Shown piece after piece: positions 7,886-18,100 of a stretch of 64,000 bases of DNA. The number at the start of each line of letters is the position of its first letter. Within the stretch, counting starts at the first letter, position 1. The notes beneath the pieces were generated by a model. That model was not told the origin of the DNA. It ran no database searches and saw only the letters and a program-made list of their open reading frames with translations. The stretch is from Allobosea sp. LC85 (GTDB lineage Bacteria > Pseudomonadota > Alphaproteobacteria > Rhizobiales > Beijerinckiaceae). The stretch spans positions 124,001 to 188,000 of the forward strand of contig NZ_JPKG01000019.1 in assembly GCF_000735605.1 (NCBI RefSeq). Reading direction: 5' to 3'. The translations under genes were made by a program, and so were the position numbers.

Positions 7886-9465
7886 TCCTCAACCTCGATC
7901 GGCAACGTCTCGAATGCGGCCGCCTGATCGGAAGCGCTCATCGGCAGAGACAGGACGAGGAGCCTGATATCGCTCTCGTCGATATCCTCAGGCCTCAGGG
8001 TGCCGAACTTCTCCCAGACCGCCGCAGCGAGGTCCGGATTCTCGGTCCAGTGCCAGCGCCTCCGCGGACCATCGGACGGGCTTCGGTCGGCATGACGGTC
8101 GGCAAAGATCTGCCAGCGCAGCGCCCGCAGGAACAGCTGCGGGTCGCCGATCGAGCGGGCGATCGAGGCCAGCGTCGCGGCGTGGAAGGGAAGGTATTCG
8201 GGGGCGACCTGGCCCCAACCGAGATCGCCCAGGCTGACCGAGAAATCGACAGTCGCGTCGGAACCTGCAGCGCCCTTCGTCCCCTTCGCGAGGCGAAAGA
8301 ACTCGATGTCTCCCGGACGCCCGCCGAGCGATGAAGCCTGGATGTCGCCATCGCCCGCGAAGGTGAAACGGAGATCCAGCGCGTCGCGGAGATGCTTGGG
8401 GTCGAACTCCCGGCCATGCCGGGTCGAGAAGGATATCAGTATAGGCCGCTCGCTCAGCACAAGACCGTCGCGCGTGAGCTGCTGCCCCGGCTTCCGCTCG
8501 AAGAAATTCGCCTTGGGGGATCTACGCCTGGTGCCGAAGTCGATCTCCGAGACATCACCGTCGTGCATCTCGGCCCGGCTCAGCGTTCCGTGGCCACTGA
8601 TCTGAAAATTAACGGCCATGTATCGGGGCCGCAGATCGTACCGGTTCCAATACCCGTTATCGATCACACTGAGCGCGGAACGGAAGGATTGGAGCCCGCG
8701 CTCGGCGAGGAGACGAAAACCCTCACCTGGAAAATGGCGATCGAGCAGGAGCAGGGTTCGGATCGAATAGAGATGGGCGTTGACGATGAAGGGGTTATGC
8801 CGGTCAGGAATCGGCACCTCCTGGAACCAGACGAACTGATCGTTCTCGGATCTCAGGCCGCCCAATGTGACCGGTAGAAAGAATGCCTTGCCGGCGCGCC
8901 TGGCGAGCTCCGCAAACCCGGCCTCACCCGTCTTGCAGGAATGGATCAGGAGCCGCTCGATCGCCGCTGCTTGACCGAACGCGGAAGCCCAGGGCGCTTT
9001 CAGGAGAACATCGTTGATCTGCGTGTCGTAGTCATACCGCCACACGACCGCACCGCCGCCGGCTTCGACGGCGTTCCGCTCAAAGAACGCCAGAGCCGCG
9101 CGCGCCTTCTCGTCCGGATGGTAGGCCGCACATGCGTCGTCGAAACTCCGCGTGTCCCGCGAGAGCATCGCAAAGGCCACTGACGACACGTTGCGGAACC
9201 GGCTGCCGTCGGGCACCTCGGAAAACGGGAGCCCCTGCTCATCGAGTCGCGGTGTGGCTTGCCAATAGGGAGTCTTCTCCGGCAGGTCGACTAAACCGGA
9301 AGCTGCCTGCGCGGCGATGCAATAGCTCACTACGCCGCCGAAGCATTGGCCATCGCTGCCTATGCCGCTGCTGTTTCGCGCCATGCCAAAGATCGCCGCC
9401 GTGCCCAGCAAAGCAATCGAGACCGAAGCGACCAAGATTGCAATCTGCTTAGACCGGATGCCCAT
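7882..9465 (-). CDS. D-glucuronyl C5-epimerase-like protein, membrane-anchored (phage cargo)
   Basis: This 527-residue protein has an uncleaved-looking N-terminal membrane anchor (about 7-27). The C-terminal (alpha/alpha)-type domain matches D-glucuronyl C5-epimerases: PWASAFGQAAAIERL (158-172), WFQEVPIPDRHNPFIVNAHLYSIRTLL (213-239) and the signature NGYWNRYDLR (270-279). Family enzymes convert glucuronate to iduronate in polymers. A periplasmic or surface polysaccharide substrate is inferred. The ATG at 9465 is chosen because the anchor begins there and a promoter ends about 6 nt upstream. An intrinsic terminator separates it from the lysis genes, so it can be expressed in the lysogen; the likely role is surface modification of the host. 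Confidence 0.75.
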   Translation of the reverse strand: MGIRSKQIAILVASVSIALLGTAAIFGMARNSSGIGSDGQCFGGVVSYCIAAQAASGLVDLPEKTPYWQATPRLDEQGLPFSEVPDGSRFRNVSSVAFAMLSRDTRSFDDACAAYHPDEKARAALAFFERNAVEAGGGAVVWRYDYDTQINDVLLKAPWASAFGQAAAIERLLIHSCKTGEAGFAELARRAGKAFFLPVTLGGLRSENDQFVWFQEVPIPDRHNPFIVNAHLYSIRTLLLLDRHFPGEGFRLLAERGLQSFRSALSVIDNGYWNRYDLRPRYMAVNFQISGHGTLSRAEMHDGDVSEIDFGTRRRSPKANFFERKPGQQLTRDGLVLSERPILISFSTRHGREFDPKHLRDALDLRFTFAGDGDIQASSLGGRPGDIEFFRLAKGTKGAAGSDATVDFSVSLGDLGWGQVAPEYLPFHAATLASIARSIGDPQLFLRALRWQIFADRHADRSPSDGPRRRWHWTENPDLAAAVWEKFGTLRPEDIDESDIRLLVLSLPMSASDQAAAFETLPIEVED

Positions 9466-9470
9466 GCGTC

Positions 9471-9499
9471 CTGATAGTTGCAACGAGGTATTCGTGCAA
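9471..9499 (-). promoter_or_regulatory. promoter of the C5-epimerase-like gene
   Basis: On the minus strand TTGCAC (9499-9494), a 17-bp spacer and TATCAG (9476-9471) form a sigma70-like promoter directly behind the lysis-operon terminator. Transcription would start within a base or two of the ATG at 9465, so the message may be leaderless. Confidence 0.5.
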
Positions 9500-9501
9500 T
9501 G

Positions 9502-9535
9502 AAAAAGACCCCGCCAGCTGGTGCTGACGGGGCCA
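9502..9535 (-). terminator. intrinsic terminator of the late (lysis) operon
   Basis: On the minus strand a GC-rich stem (GCCCCGTCAGC against GCTGGCGGGGTC, one G-U pair) is followed by TTTTT. It lies 60 nt after the last lysis-region stop codon and ends the long leftward late transcript before the cargo gene. Confidence 0.85.
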
Positions 9536-9595
9536 AGTACAGGGAGGAAACGCCCGGAGGCAGCCGGTTGCGCCGGCCAGGCGATCTTGCGGCGG

Positions 9596-9988
9596 TCAGC
9601 CGCTCGATTTCGGAGGCAACGGGAACGGCGGCGGCCCATCGCGGAGACGCTGCGCCCAACGGATCGCCGCATCGCAGACCGTCATCCCTACCAGCCCAAG
9701 GCAGAAGCCGAGCGAGCCTTCGATATCGCCGCCCGGCTGGGACCAGAGGTCGAAAGTATCGAGCCACTTGCGGACCATCGGCGTCACGGCCGGGGTGCAA
9801 TAGCCGGCGGTGAGTCCGCCGACGATCGCGCTGCTGATGCGCTGCGCCCAGGAGACATTTTTCGTCACCAACCCGCGCGTCACACCGCCGGCGATGCCGG
9901 CAAACACATGAATCCATTTCAGACCGGTGGATTGCTGGAGCCAGCCCATAAGGTGCTGGAGCCCGTCGGAAGGCGGTAGGTCAGCCAT
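9596..9988 (-). CDS. putative holin-like membrane protein, 130 aa
   Basis: This small membrane protein has about three hydrophobic segments (near 22-40, 50-70 and 90-108) between polar linkers and a Pro-rich end (PPPFPLPP). It is the last gene of the late operon, next to a second small holin-like gene, a lipoprotein gene and the endolysin. Position and topology suggest a holin or antiholin; there is no diagnostic motif. Stop codon is followed by an intrinsic terminator. Confidence 0.5.
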   Translation of the reverse strand: MADLPPSDGLQHLMGWLQQSTGLKWIHVFAGIAGGVTRGLVTKNVSWAQRISSAIVGGLTAGYCTPAVTPMVRKWLDTFDLWSQPGGDIEGSLGFCLGLVGMTVCDAAIRWAQRLRDGPPPFPLPPKSSG

Positions 9989-10023
9989 AGTCAGTCAGTC
10001 TCCGCGCCGCAGCGCTCTCGAGG

Positions 10024-10218
10024 TCAGGCTTCGCGCTTGCGGTTCCAGTACCGGGTCCAGACCAGCGTGACGCCGGCGAGCGCCAGGCCGGTCAGCTCGA
10101 GGCCCGCGCTGACGAACACATCGGCGTTCGCCGGCAGCATGAACCCCGCTGTGACCAATGCGGCGGCGGCCTTGTAGAGGCCGATCCGGAAATACTGCTG
10201 AGCAAAATCCCAATTCAT
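10024..10218 (-). CDS. putative phage holin, Pam3-gp28-like, 64 aa
   Basis: This 64-residue protein begins MNWDFAQQYFRIGLYKAAAALV and has two hydrophobic helices (about 14-30 and 36-54) and a basic tail (TRYWNRKREA). Size, N-terminal pattern and topology fit the small Pam3-gp28 family of putative holins. It lies in the lysis cassette, 30 bp from the lipoprotein gene. The second small membrane gene in the cassette may be its partner. Confidence 0.65.
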   Translation of the reverse strand: MNWDFAQQYFRIGLYKAAAALVTAGFMLPANADVFVSAGLELTGLALAGVTLVWTRYWNRKREA

Positions 10219-10248
10219 GTTGTGGTCTCCGGCGGATGGGGTAGCGGG

Positions 10249-10554
10249 TCAGCGGCTGGTGCGAGCCGCCTCGATCGCGGCATAGGCGTCGGCGAGAGCG
10301 ACGAGCGCCTGCGCGACGTTCTTCGGTGGTTTGGCGCAGAAGGTTGCGAGAGCGGCCTCGGCGTCGCGCGCAGCAGCGCGCAGCTTCTCCGGTGCGAACA
10401 GGTCGACAGCGACGGCTGCAGTCTGCAGATCGGCACAGCGCTCGGCGAGCCTTGTGCTGACCTGAGCGATGCGACCGTCGATTGCCGTGGTCTGGCAGGC
10501 GCCGAGCGCAAGCGCGCATGCGCCGGCGACCGCCGCGAGAATGCGGTGTTTCAT
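10249..10554 (-). CDS. small phage lipoprotein, possible outer spanin
   Basis: This 101-residue protein has a lipoprotein signal peptide: basic start MKHR, hydrophobic core and lipobox LGAC with the acceptor Cys at about residue 20. The mature part is a helical, Ala-rich domain with no second membrane segment. It sits between endolysin and holin, where the outer-spanin (Rz1-like) lipoprotein is often found. A spanin role is inferred from position and lipobox; no inner-spanin partner is obvious. Confidence 0.6.
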   Translation of the reverse strand: MKHRILAAVAGACALALGACQTTAIDGRIAQVSTRLAERCADLQTAAVAVDLFAPEKLRAAARDAEAALATFCAKPPKNVAQALVALADAYAAIEAARTSR

Positions 10555-10607
10555 TGTGGTGCTCCGATGTGGTGAAAGGCGGCGGGCCCGGCCGCTACGG
10601 GATTAGG

Positions 10608-11306
10608 TCAGGCGGCAACCTTGATCGGCTGTGCGTCGGTCGAGCGCGCCTTGGGCAGGCGAAGGCTGTAAGGCGTCTGGAACTGAGCTGCCTCGGCGGT
10701 GCGGCGCGAGATGATCTCGGAGGGCTTCTTCCAGGCGAGGATGGCCTTGCGGATCGCGGCCGGCTCGGCGCGGGTATTGATCAGCTTGACGAAGGACGAG
10801 CCCGCAAGCCCGCCGGTACCGATGTTGTAACAAATCGAGCCCAGCGCATCGAATTGATGCTCGGCCAGCGAGACAGTGATGGCCCGGCGCACTGCGTCCT
10901 CATATTGGACGATGTCGCGCGCAAAGATTGCATCGCATTCCGGGCGCGTGATCGTCAGGCCACGATAGGGGACGGGCGCCCCGGCCGCGGCTGTATGCCC
11001 GATACCAATGGTCCATATCCCGACGCTGTCGAGATAGGCGGTCAGGCGGCGAGCCTCGCGGCCGATCAAGGCCGCAATGCCGATCGCCGACATGGACTGC
11101 CGCGGCGGTGCGGGCTCGGGCTCAACCGGATTACCCGCCCGAAACGCCAGCCACGTCTTTGGGCCCGCGACGCCGTCGGGATAGAGACCGGCAGCGCGCT
11201 GGAATGAGACGATCGCGGCCCGCGTCATCAGCCCCATGAGACCGTCAACGGGACCGGGATCATAGCCGCGCGAAAGCAGCGCGGCTTGCACCTCGCGAAT
11301 GTTCAT
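10608..11306 (-). CDS. endolysin: peptidoglycan-binding domain plus GH24 lysozyme
   Basis: The 232-residue protein has an N-terminal PG_binding_1 domain (about 1-55: VQAALLSRGYDPGPVDGLMG, FQRAAGLYPDGVAGPKTW). A T4/lambdoid-type muramidase follows from about 75. The catalytic triad E-D-T is readable in REARRLTAYLDSVGIWTIGIGHT: Glu84, Asp93 and Thr99. There is no signal peptide, so release should depend on the neighbouring holin-like proteins. The order (endolysin, lipoprotein, holin-like genes) forms the lysis cassette at the end of the late operon. Confidence 0.92.
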   Translation of the reverse strand: MNIREVQAALLSRGYDPGPVDGLMGLMTRAAIVSFQRAAGLYPDGVAGPKTWLAFRAGNPVEPEPAPPRQSMSAIGIAALIGREARRLTAYLDSVGIWTIGIGHTAAAGAPVPYRGLTITRPECDAIFARDIVQYEDAVRRAITVSLAEHQFDALGSICYNIGTGGLAGSSFVKLINTRAEPAAIRKAILAWKKPSEIISRRTAEAAQFQTPYSLRLPKARSTDAQPIKVAA

Positions 11307-11330
11307 GGCGATGCTCCGGAGTTGGGTGGC

Positions 11331-12782
11331 CTATTTCACCCGCATGATCTTGTTCGCGATCTGCGTCGGCTGAAGCTTCGAATGCGCCTGGCCGGAGCCG
11401 AAGGGCGTGCCGCTGAAGCCCGCACTGACGCTGCCGGAAAAGCCTGCGGTGATGCCGGTCGGTGAGGACGTGGTGTTGTTGTTCGAGGCCACGGGGACAG
11501 TCGCGTTCGAACTGGTGGTCGAGACAACGACGTTGGTGCCCGACGCGTTCACGCCATGGGTGTGACCGGGATCGCTGATGGTCACGGAACCGCTGACACT
11601 GGCCGAAATCGACCCCGCTGGTGTCACCGTCGGCAGCTGGGCGATCGTGAGCGTGCCGGTCTCCGCACCGCCGGCTGCACCAAGGGGTGATCCGTTCACC
11701 GTCGCAGCGGTCAGCCGCCCGGCCGCCGTGCCTCCCATGTTGTCGCGGCCAGCCACCACCCGGCCGCGCAGATCGGGCAGCCGGATATCGCTGGCGCTGC
11801 CGCAGGGAGCGCCAGCGTAGACCGTGACGTCACTGGTCCCCGACGTCGTCGCCGTGAGAGAAAGCGTGATCGAACTCGAGGTCAGCGAGACAACGGTTGA
11901 GCCGGTCTGAATGCCGGACCCCTCAACCCACATCCCGGCCCCAAACGCTGACGTATCCGCCAGACCCGTGATCGTCGCATTCCCCGAGACGCGCGTGCCG
12001 GCCTGCGTCAATCCGAGGATGCTCTGAAGGGCCGGGTACGAGGCCCGCACCACGCATTGGCCGAACGGAAACAGATAATTGTCGTCGGGAGGGGTCCAGC
12101 CGACATAGTCGAGGACGGTACCGACAGGCACCGCCTGGTTCGCGATGGGCAGGCCGGTCGCGCGTGAATAGGACCAGATCGACCAGTTGCCGGAGCCGAG
12201 CGCGATCGCGACCGCCTGGTCGCCTGCCGCCGTGGTGATGTTGACCCCACCGGGCAGGATCAGGCTGGTCGCGTTATTGGTGAGCGTCAGCGCGCCGGCG
12301 AAGCGGACAAACTTGGCCGTGCCTGCAACGGCATTTGCGCCGAGGGAGGTGATCGCCGTCGAGCCGGTGATCGTGATTGTCGAGCCGGCGGTCGAGCCGA
12401 GGTCCACAGTTGCGGCGCTCGCGAGCGATGCCGTGCCCCCACCGACCGGAGGCGACCAGACATGGTTGGTCAGGTCGACGGCGCCGACCTCGAGCCAGGA
12501 TGCGCCGTCATAGAACTTCACGATGTGCGGCGAGGCCGAGGTATCGAGCCACCATTGGCCTTTGACCGCGACGCCGGTGCAGTCCGTTGCCGGCGCGATC
12601 GCACCCGAATTCGAGGAGATGACGGCAGCAAACCCGGCATTGACCGCCTGGGCGAAGGCGAGCCCGGAGACCGTTCCGGTTGTCGGCATGCAGGCCGAGC
12701 CCTGGGCGGCGCGGGCGGGCAGCAATGGCAGGGCGGTGGCCACGACGAGGCACGCCGCGGCGAGCAGGCGAAAGAAGCGCAT
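11331..12782 (-). CDS. phage tail collar-domain protein with Sec-type signal peptide
   Basis: This 483-residue fibre-like protein has a collar domain in the middle: VPVGTVLDYVGWTPPDDNYLFPFGQCV, then RLPDLRGRVVAGRDNMGG. The C-terminal region is Gly/Ser/Thr-rich, containing HTHGV and ending in SKLQPTQIANKIMRVK. Unusually, it begins with a convincing signal peptide (MRFFRLLAAACLVVATALPL ... ARA-A, about 1-26). The ATG at 12782 is chosen for that reason; 40 further in-frame codons upstream look non-coding. It lies downstream of the tail-tip and fibre genes, so it is probably a receptor-binding or adhesin component. Confidence 0.75.
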   Translation of the reverse strand: MRFFRLLAAACLVVATALPLLPARAAQGSACMPTTGTVSGLAFAQAVNAGFAAVISSNSGAIAPATDCTGVAVKGQWWLDTSASPHIVKFYDGASWLEVGAVDLTNHVWSPPVGGGTASLASAATVDLGSTAGSTITITGSTAITSLGANAVAGTAKFVRFAGALTLTNNATSLILPGGVNITTAAGDQAVAIALGSGNWSIWSYSRATGLPIANQAVPVGTVLDYVGWTPPDDNYLFPFGQCVVRASYPALQSILGLTQAGTRVSGNATITGLADTSAFGAGMWVEGSGIQTGSTVVSLTSSSITLSLTATTSGTSDVTVYAGAPCGSASDIRLPDLRGRVVAGRDNMGGTAAGRLTAATVNGSPLGAAGGAETGTLTIAQLPTVTPAGSISASVSGSVTISDPGHTHGVNASGTNVVVSTTSSNATVPVASNNNTTSSPTGITAGFSGSVSAGFSGTPFGSGQAHSKLQPTQIANKIMRVK

Positions 12783-12813
12783 TTCGAATGTCCTCGATTT
12801 CAGGGGATGACGG

Positions 12814-13326
12814 TCAGGGCCAGAGTGCGTCCGCCGAGACGTCGACAGGGGGCGTCGCCATGTCCTTGATCGACCAGGACGCGGCGTAATGGGCTTCGAC
12901 ATGGGTCAGGGCCTGCATGCCCATCTCGATGATTTGGGTCGCGCTGAGCTCGCGCGTCACGTCGCTTGCGTCGCGAAAGCGGAACATCACTGATGGATCT
13001 TGGCCAAGGGCGAGCTGCGCGGCAGTCACCCGACCCTGGATGTTGCGGAAGTCTCGCTCGTCGCGGGTGTCGATCGTGAATGTCTGCCCGCCGACCGACA
13101 CGACCGCTCCCCGCGCGATGCGCCTGTCGCGCTCGGCGTTGACGAGATCGTTGATCGCGGCCGCCTGCGCCCGATAGAGCGCGGGCTCGATGACTGCGAG
13201 CATTTCGGCCCACAGCGCGGGATGGTCATCGGCCGAGATCGAGAGGCGCCCGGCCTCTGAAGTTTCAATCGCCGCGGCCGTGTGTTCGGCATTGCCATAG
13301 GCGGCGGAGAGGATCGTGTAGGTCAT
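12814..13326 (-). CDS. DUF4376-like phage protein (tail fibre assembly-like), 170 aa
   Basis: The protein starts MTYTILSAAYGNAEHTAAAIET. Its central segment resembles the DUF4376 fold of tail-fibre-associated proteins: a helix with IARG, then VVSVGGQTFTIDTRDERDFRNIQGRVTAAQLAL. The ATG at 13326 follows AGGGGTGACGCCA; a GTG at 13335 overlaps the previous stop and would add three residues. It sits between two fibre genes, so a fibre-assembly or fibre-tip role is likely. Confidence 0.6.
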   Translation of the reverse strand: MTYTILSAAYGNAEHTAAAIETSEAGRLSISADDHPALWAEMLAVIEPALYRAQAAAINDLVNAERDRRIARGAVVSVGGQTFTIDTRDERDFRNIQGRVTAAQLALGQDPSVMFRFRDASDVTRELSATQIIEMGMQALTHVEAHYAASWSIKDMATPPVDVSADALWP

Positions 13327-13331
13327 TGGCG

Positions 13332-15149
13332 TCACCCCTTGATCTCTTCGAGGACAAGGGTCGCCGCCTGGGCTCCACCCAGCTCGCGCGTCGTCGTGAT
13401 GCCGTTCAGGCGCATGGTGCCGGTGTTCGGCCCGACCCGGATCGTATAGGTGTGGGCGCCGACACCGGGCGTATGCTCGAATTCGAAGTGGATTTCCTCG
13501 CGCAGATTGACGGAATTGACGATCTTGGCCCGGGCCCTGATCGCATCGGAGCCGCCATCCACGAAGACCGCCGCGATCATCACACCGCTGGTCGAGAGCG
13601 TACCGCCGGCGCTGAACCGGCCGCGCACCTTGTTCGAAGCGGAATCGACCGTGATCGCCTGCGAGATGATCTGCGTCCCCTCAGTCACCTGGGGGATGGT
13701 GTTGTCGATCGGGATCGTCGCCGTCAGGTCGGCGTTGGCAGTGTATTCGGCATAGGCTGAGTCGACGATCGATCCGGTCGGCATGACCGCCGCAGACGGC
13801 GTGACCCACGTGCCGCCCGCGCCAAGCACCTTACCCGCTGCCGCGTCCCCCGTAGCAGGCGCCGGCACCAGCCCCTTGACGCCGCCTGATCCGGCATCGC
13901 CAGTGAAGGCGCTCAACAGAGCCGTCTGGGCTGCGGCGCTCGCGGCGCCCGCCATGTCCCGCCCGGCCGCGGTGAGATCGGTGACCGCAGCGGTTCCGGC
14001 CCCCGTGAAATAGGGCAGCTTGTTCGCCGCGCTGGTGACCCCGGCAATCGCCGCAAGCTCGGCGTCATAGGCCTGGACGTCCGCGCCAATCACCAGCCCG
14101 AGCGTGGACCTCGCCGCCGTCGCATCGGCGTCGTCGATCAGCGTGCGGGCGAAAGCCGACAGGTCAGCGAGCGCAGCCGTCCCAGCGCCGGTATAGTATG
14201 GGAGCTTGTTCGCGGCCGAGGTCAGCCCCGCCAGAGCGGCGAGTTCGCCATCATAGGCCTGGACATCGCTGCCGATCGCGAGCCCGAGCGCGGTGCGTGC
14301 CGTTGACGCCGTGGTTGATCCGGTGCCGCCCGAGGCGATGCCGATCGCGGTCGAGGCCGAGACCGTGGTGAAGGCGCCGGCCGCCGGCGTCGTGCCGCCG
14401 ATCGGCGCATTATTGATCGTGCCGCCGGCGATTGCCGCACCGTTGATCGCCGGCGCGGTCAGTGTCTTGTTGGTCAGCGTGTCGGTCGTTGCGCGCCCGA
14501 CAAGCGTGTCGGTCGAGGTCGGCAGCGTCAGCGTGCCGGTGTTGCTGATTTGCGCGATGATCGGCAGCGCAAATGTGCCGCCGGTTACCGTCTTGCCGGT
14601 CAAGGTCAGCGCCGCCGGCAGCGACAGTGCCGGCGAGCCTGATACGCCGTCACCATTGGCGACGGTGATCTCGTTCGCGGTGCCGGCGATCGTTCGGAAG
14701 GCGTAGGTGCCTGCGCCGGTGCGGCTGATCAGACCCGTCGCAGACCATCCGGTGATGGTGTCGAGACAGGCCGAAGCTGCCGCGTTGCAGCCGGTGCCAC
14801 CGGCCGAGAGCGGGATCGTATAGGCATGGGTCGACGTGTTGAGCGTCGCCATGACCACCCATGTCGAGCCGTCCCATATCTTCCAGCTGCGCGGCTGACC
14901 GGAGGTATCGATCCATTCCTGAAAGGCGAAGGGCGTGCCGCCGGATGCGTTGGTCGGTGCGGCCGTGCCGGCGTTTTTGGCGCCAGTCGCGAGGATGGCC
15001 GCATTAATCTGGCTGGCGACGCCCGTGGGCCCACCGAACTGGTTCGGGCCCGAAAGCGGAACAGTCAGCGTGCCCTGCTGAGCGAGAGCGGCGGAGGCGA
15101 GAGCGCAAACAAGCGCGCCCACGCCGAGGAAACGGCGAAGCTTGGACAT
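13332..15149 (-). CDS. phage tail fibre protein with repeats and Sec-type signal peptide
   Basis: This 605-residue fibre starts [20 protein letters not shown] and has a signal-peptide-like cleavage region (ALA-Q, about 23). The middle holds degenerate repeats of about 60 residues: [33 protein letters not shown] and [15 protein letters not shown]. These are common in siphovirus fibres. The C-terminal part (about 460-605) is beta-rich, a likely receptor-binding head. It follows the tip-protein gene by 25 bp and overlaps the next gene. The signal peptide is odd for a virion protein. Confidence 0.8.
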   Translation of the reverse strand: MSKLRRFLGVGALVCALASAALAQQGTLTVPLSGPNQFGGPTGVASQINAAILATGAKNAGTAAPTNASGGTPFAFQEWIDTSGQPRSWKIWDGSTWVVMATLNTSTHAYTIPLSAGGTGCNAAASACLDTITGWSATGLISRTGAGTYAFRTIAGTANEITVANGDGVSGSPALSLPAALTLTGKTVTGGTFALPIIAQISNTGTLTLPTSTDTLVGRATTDTLTNKTLTAPAINGAAIAGGTINNAPIGGTTPAAGAFTTVSASTAIGIASGGTGSTTASTARTALGLAIGSDVQAYDGELAALAGLTSAANKLPYYTGAGTAALADLSAFARTLIDDADATAARSTLGLVIGADVQAYDAELAAIAGVTSAANKLPYFTGAGTAAVTDLTAAGRDMAGAASAAAQTALLSAFTGDAGSGGVKGLVPAPATGDAAAGKVLGAGGTWVTPSAAVMPTGSIVDSAYAEYTANADLTATIPIDNTIPQVTEGTQIISQAITVDSASNKVRGRFSAGGTLSTSGVMIAAVFVDGGSDAIRARAKIVNSVNLREEIHFEFEHTPGVGAHTYTIRVGPNTGTMRLNGITTTRELGGAQAATLVLEEIKG

Positions 15150-15174
15150 GTCGGTCTTTCCGGGGTGTTGAGGG

Positions 15175-18100
15175 TCAGTAGCCCTGGACGTCGATATTGA
15201 CGGTGCGGGCGACGCCGATGCCGCCCGCCTTGATGCGGACCGTGCAACCCACCTTGCTCTCGTCGCTCAGCTCGAGCACGCCGTCCTGGCCGTCGAGGAT
15301 GGTGACGTTGACATAGGGGTTCGCTGCGCCGTTCGGCCCGCCGTGGAAAGGCGCGTCGGCCGGCGCATTGTCAGGTCGGTAGGTGATCGCCAAGCCCTCA
15401 GCGGGAATTGCGATATTGGTCAGGTGGTCGATGCGGTCGGGCACATCGACCCGGAACTTGAACTGCTGCACGATCGCGATCGCGCGCGGGTTCAGGGTGT
15501 TGAGGATCAGCCGGAATTTGAAGTGCCGGGCGAGATACGAACCGGCGCTGAAGCGCTGCCACGGGCCCCACTGGATGTTCTGGCTGTACACGTCGGCAGG
15601 TTCATAGGTGTCGACCGTCGAATAGATGTCGAGCGGATCGTTTTCGCCGAGCGCGATCTCGATGAAGACTTCGACCTCGCGCGCCGCCTCCGCCGTGAGC
15701 AGGTCCTGAATTCCGAGGAAATCGGGTTCGGTCAGGATGTCCTGATCGGACCAGATCGCGCTGGCGTGGAGTTCGACCGTCACGGCGCAGGCGACGACGC
15801 GGCCGACATCCACGAAGTGCGTGTTCGGGATCTCGTAGGCACCCGAGCCGCCGCCACCATAGTCCAGCAGCGAAGGCGTCCCGAGGAAATCGGGAATGGT
15901 CAAGACGTCGCCGGCGCCGCCCGTGCGTAGATCTGTGCCGGAGACCGCGACCGTGCCGAATGTCGTGCCGGACCAGGCGGTCGCCTTTTCGTCGAATTCG
16001 ACCACGACGTTGCCGACGAGGGTGGCGCCCGTGATGACGATCGATGCCGGCGCAGCAGAGTAGACCGTCAGGTTGCTGATCGGTTTTGCAACCGCCGCGA
16101 TCCAATAGGTGTCGTCGCCGAGCACGGCAAAGGGCGGGTGCGCCACGGTCTCGATCAGGAAGCTGCCGGCCCAGGTCGAGCCCTTGCGAATCTCGTAGAG
16201 CACCGCGCCACGCCAATCACGCACCTCGTCCCAGGCAAGATTGCGCACGCCGTCGACGAAGACCGAGCGAAGGCGCGTGACGCTCGGGAGCGGCTTCGCC
16301 AACAGGTCGCCGGTGATCGCACTCGCCGGCAGGACTGCCCAACTCGACACCGTGCCATCGTCGAACAGCGATCGCACCCGGAAGGAGTAGCTGCCGAGCA
16401 GCAGGCCACCGATCTCGATCCATTGCTGAGGAGCCGCCACCGTCTGGGCGCTGGACCAGCCCTGTTCGCCGCCTTGGCCGACCTGCTCGTCGCGCCATTG
16501 CGCCTCGAAGGCGCGAACGCGTCCGAGGCGCGGCGCCTGCCACGACAAGCGGACAACGGCGGTCGTGGCGCCGCTGCCGCCCTGGACGATGATTTCCTTC
16601 GCCGTGACGCTCTTCGGCGGCAGTGTGAACGGATCGGCCGGCTGACTGATGCGCGAATCGAAGGGCGGAATCACGCCCCGATCGGCGTTGATCAGCGCGG
16701 GCGCGTCGTCGACCAGCGTGAGCCGTGCGGTCAAATCGTCCTGGTGCTCGATCGCGAAGACGCGGCAGACGATCGACTCCCGCTCGGTTTCACCGAACAG
16801 GAAGAGGTCGCCCGGCGCCGGCAGGGCGCCGTCGCCGTCAAGGGTCAAGGCGCTGACCTCGCCCTCTGTCGTCACCAACTGGCGCAATACGCTTGTGCCA
16901 TTGGCCAGGCGGAAGCGGATGCAATAGGCCTTCCCGACCTCCATCGTGACGATATCGTCGACCGTGACGACGTTGTCGGCGACCGACTTCACCCGCCCAT
17001 AGCCGAGCCCGACCTTGATGATGTCGTGGGCGAAGAGCACGCGGTCGCCGCGCGTGCAGCGCAGATGCTCCCAATCGACGCGGATCTGATACTTCTCCGG
17101 GCGCAGCCGGGCCTGGGCAATATGATAGCGCCCATGCTTCCAGGCGAGATCCGACGAGGTGATGCCGTCGAGATCGATCGACTCGAACAGCGTCGCATTG
17201 CCGGCGTCATAGCCGTCGTCATAGACGATGCGTTCGTCAGCAGCATAACCCTTGGCAGCGTTGACGAACTTGACGCGAAATCCGTGCGGGGTGCGCTGAT
17301 AGACGCGCTCAGAACTGAAGCCCGATGAATTGCGCGGCGTGAAATGCTGCACCACCGGCGCATCGAACTCGTCCCAGATCACGCTCCATTTGCCGTCCCG
17401 GAAGGTCGGGACCGCTCGGCCGGCGACGCAGATCAGGACAAGGCGCTCATAGACCGAGGTCGCATTCTCGACCACGCTGTCATAGGTGAAGTTGTTCAAA
17501 TTGTTAAAAAGCCACCACCGCTCAAGCGTGGGGATATCGATGCCGTCGTCATGAACCGGCATGCTGTTCGGCGGCGACTGCAGCACCTTGCGGAACAGGT
17601 CGGCCGGATTGCGCGACATGCTCTGAACCCAGCCGGTCGCACCGTTGTAGCTCAGCCCCTGCGAGCGGACCCGCACATTGAAGGTGTCGACGACGCCGGA
17701 CAGCTGATCGCTGGCACGGATGCGGATCGCGACCAGGGCGAGCGGCGCCGGGAAGCTGATCGGCTGCGCCCGCTTGATCGAGCGCAGCGCGGTCCAGACG
17801 ACCTGCTCTGCAACGTCCTCGGTGCCGATCGTCGGCGAGATCCTGACCAGCATGATCTCGTACTGCCCGCGCGGAACGCTGACGCTGGTGCCGCGCCTCG
17901 CCTGGCCGAGTTCGCGCCAGAAGGCGAGCTCGCTGGCCTGCGTAAAGCCGCCCTGATCAATCCGGCGATAAAAGACGCGGACATGGACACCAAGTCCGTT
18001 GCGAGCTCCGGTCGTGGTATCGACGATATAGATGCCCTGAGGTGCCGCGATATCGACCGAAAACTCGTCGATATCCGGCTCGGTCATGCGCTTCACCAGT

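Noticed and set aside
11331..15149. Diversity-generating retroelement at the fibre genes
   Set aside because: There is no reverse transcriptase gene and no template/variable repeat pair; the fibre repeats are ordinary degenerate modules.
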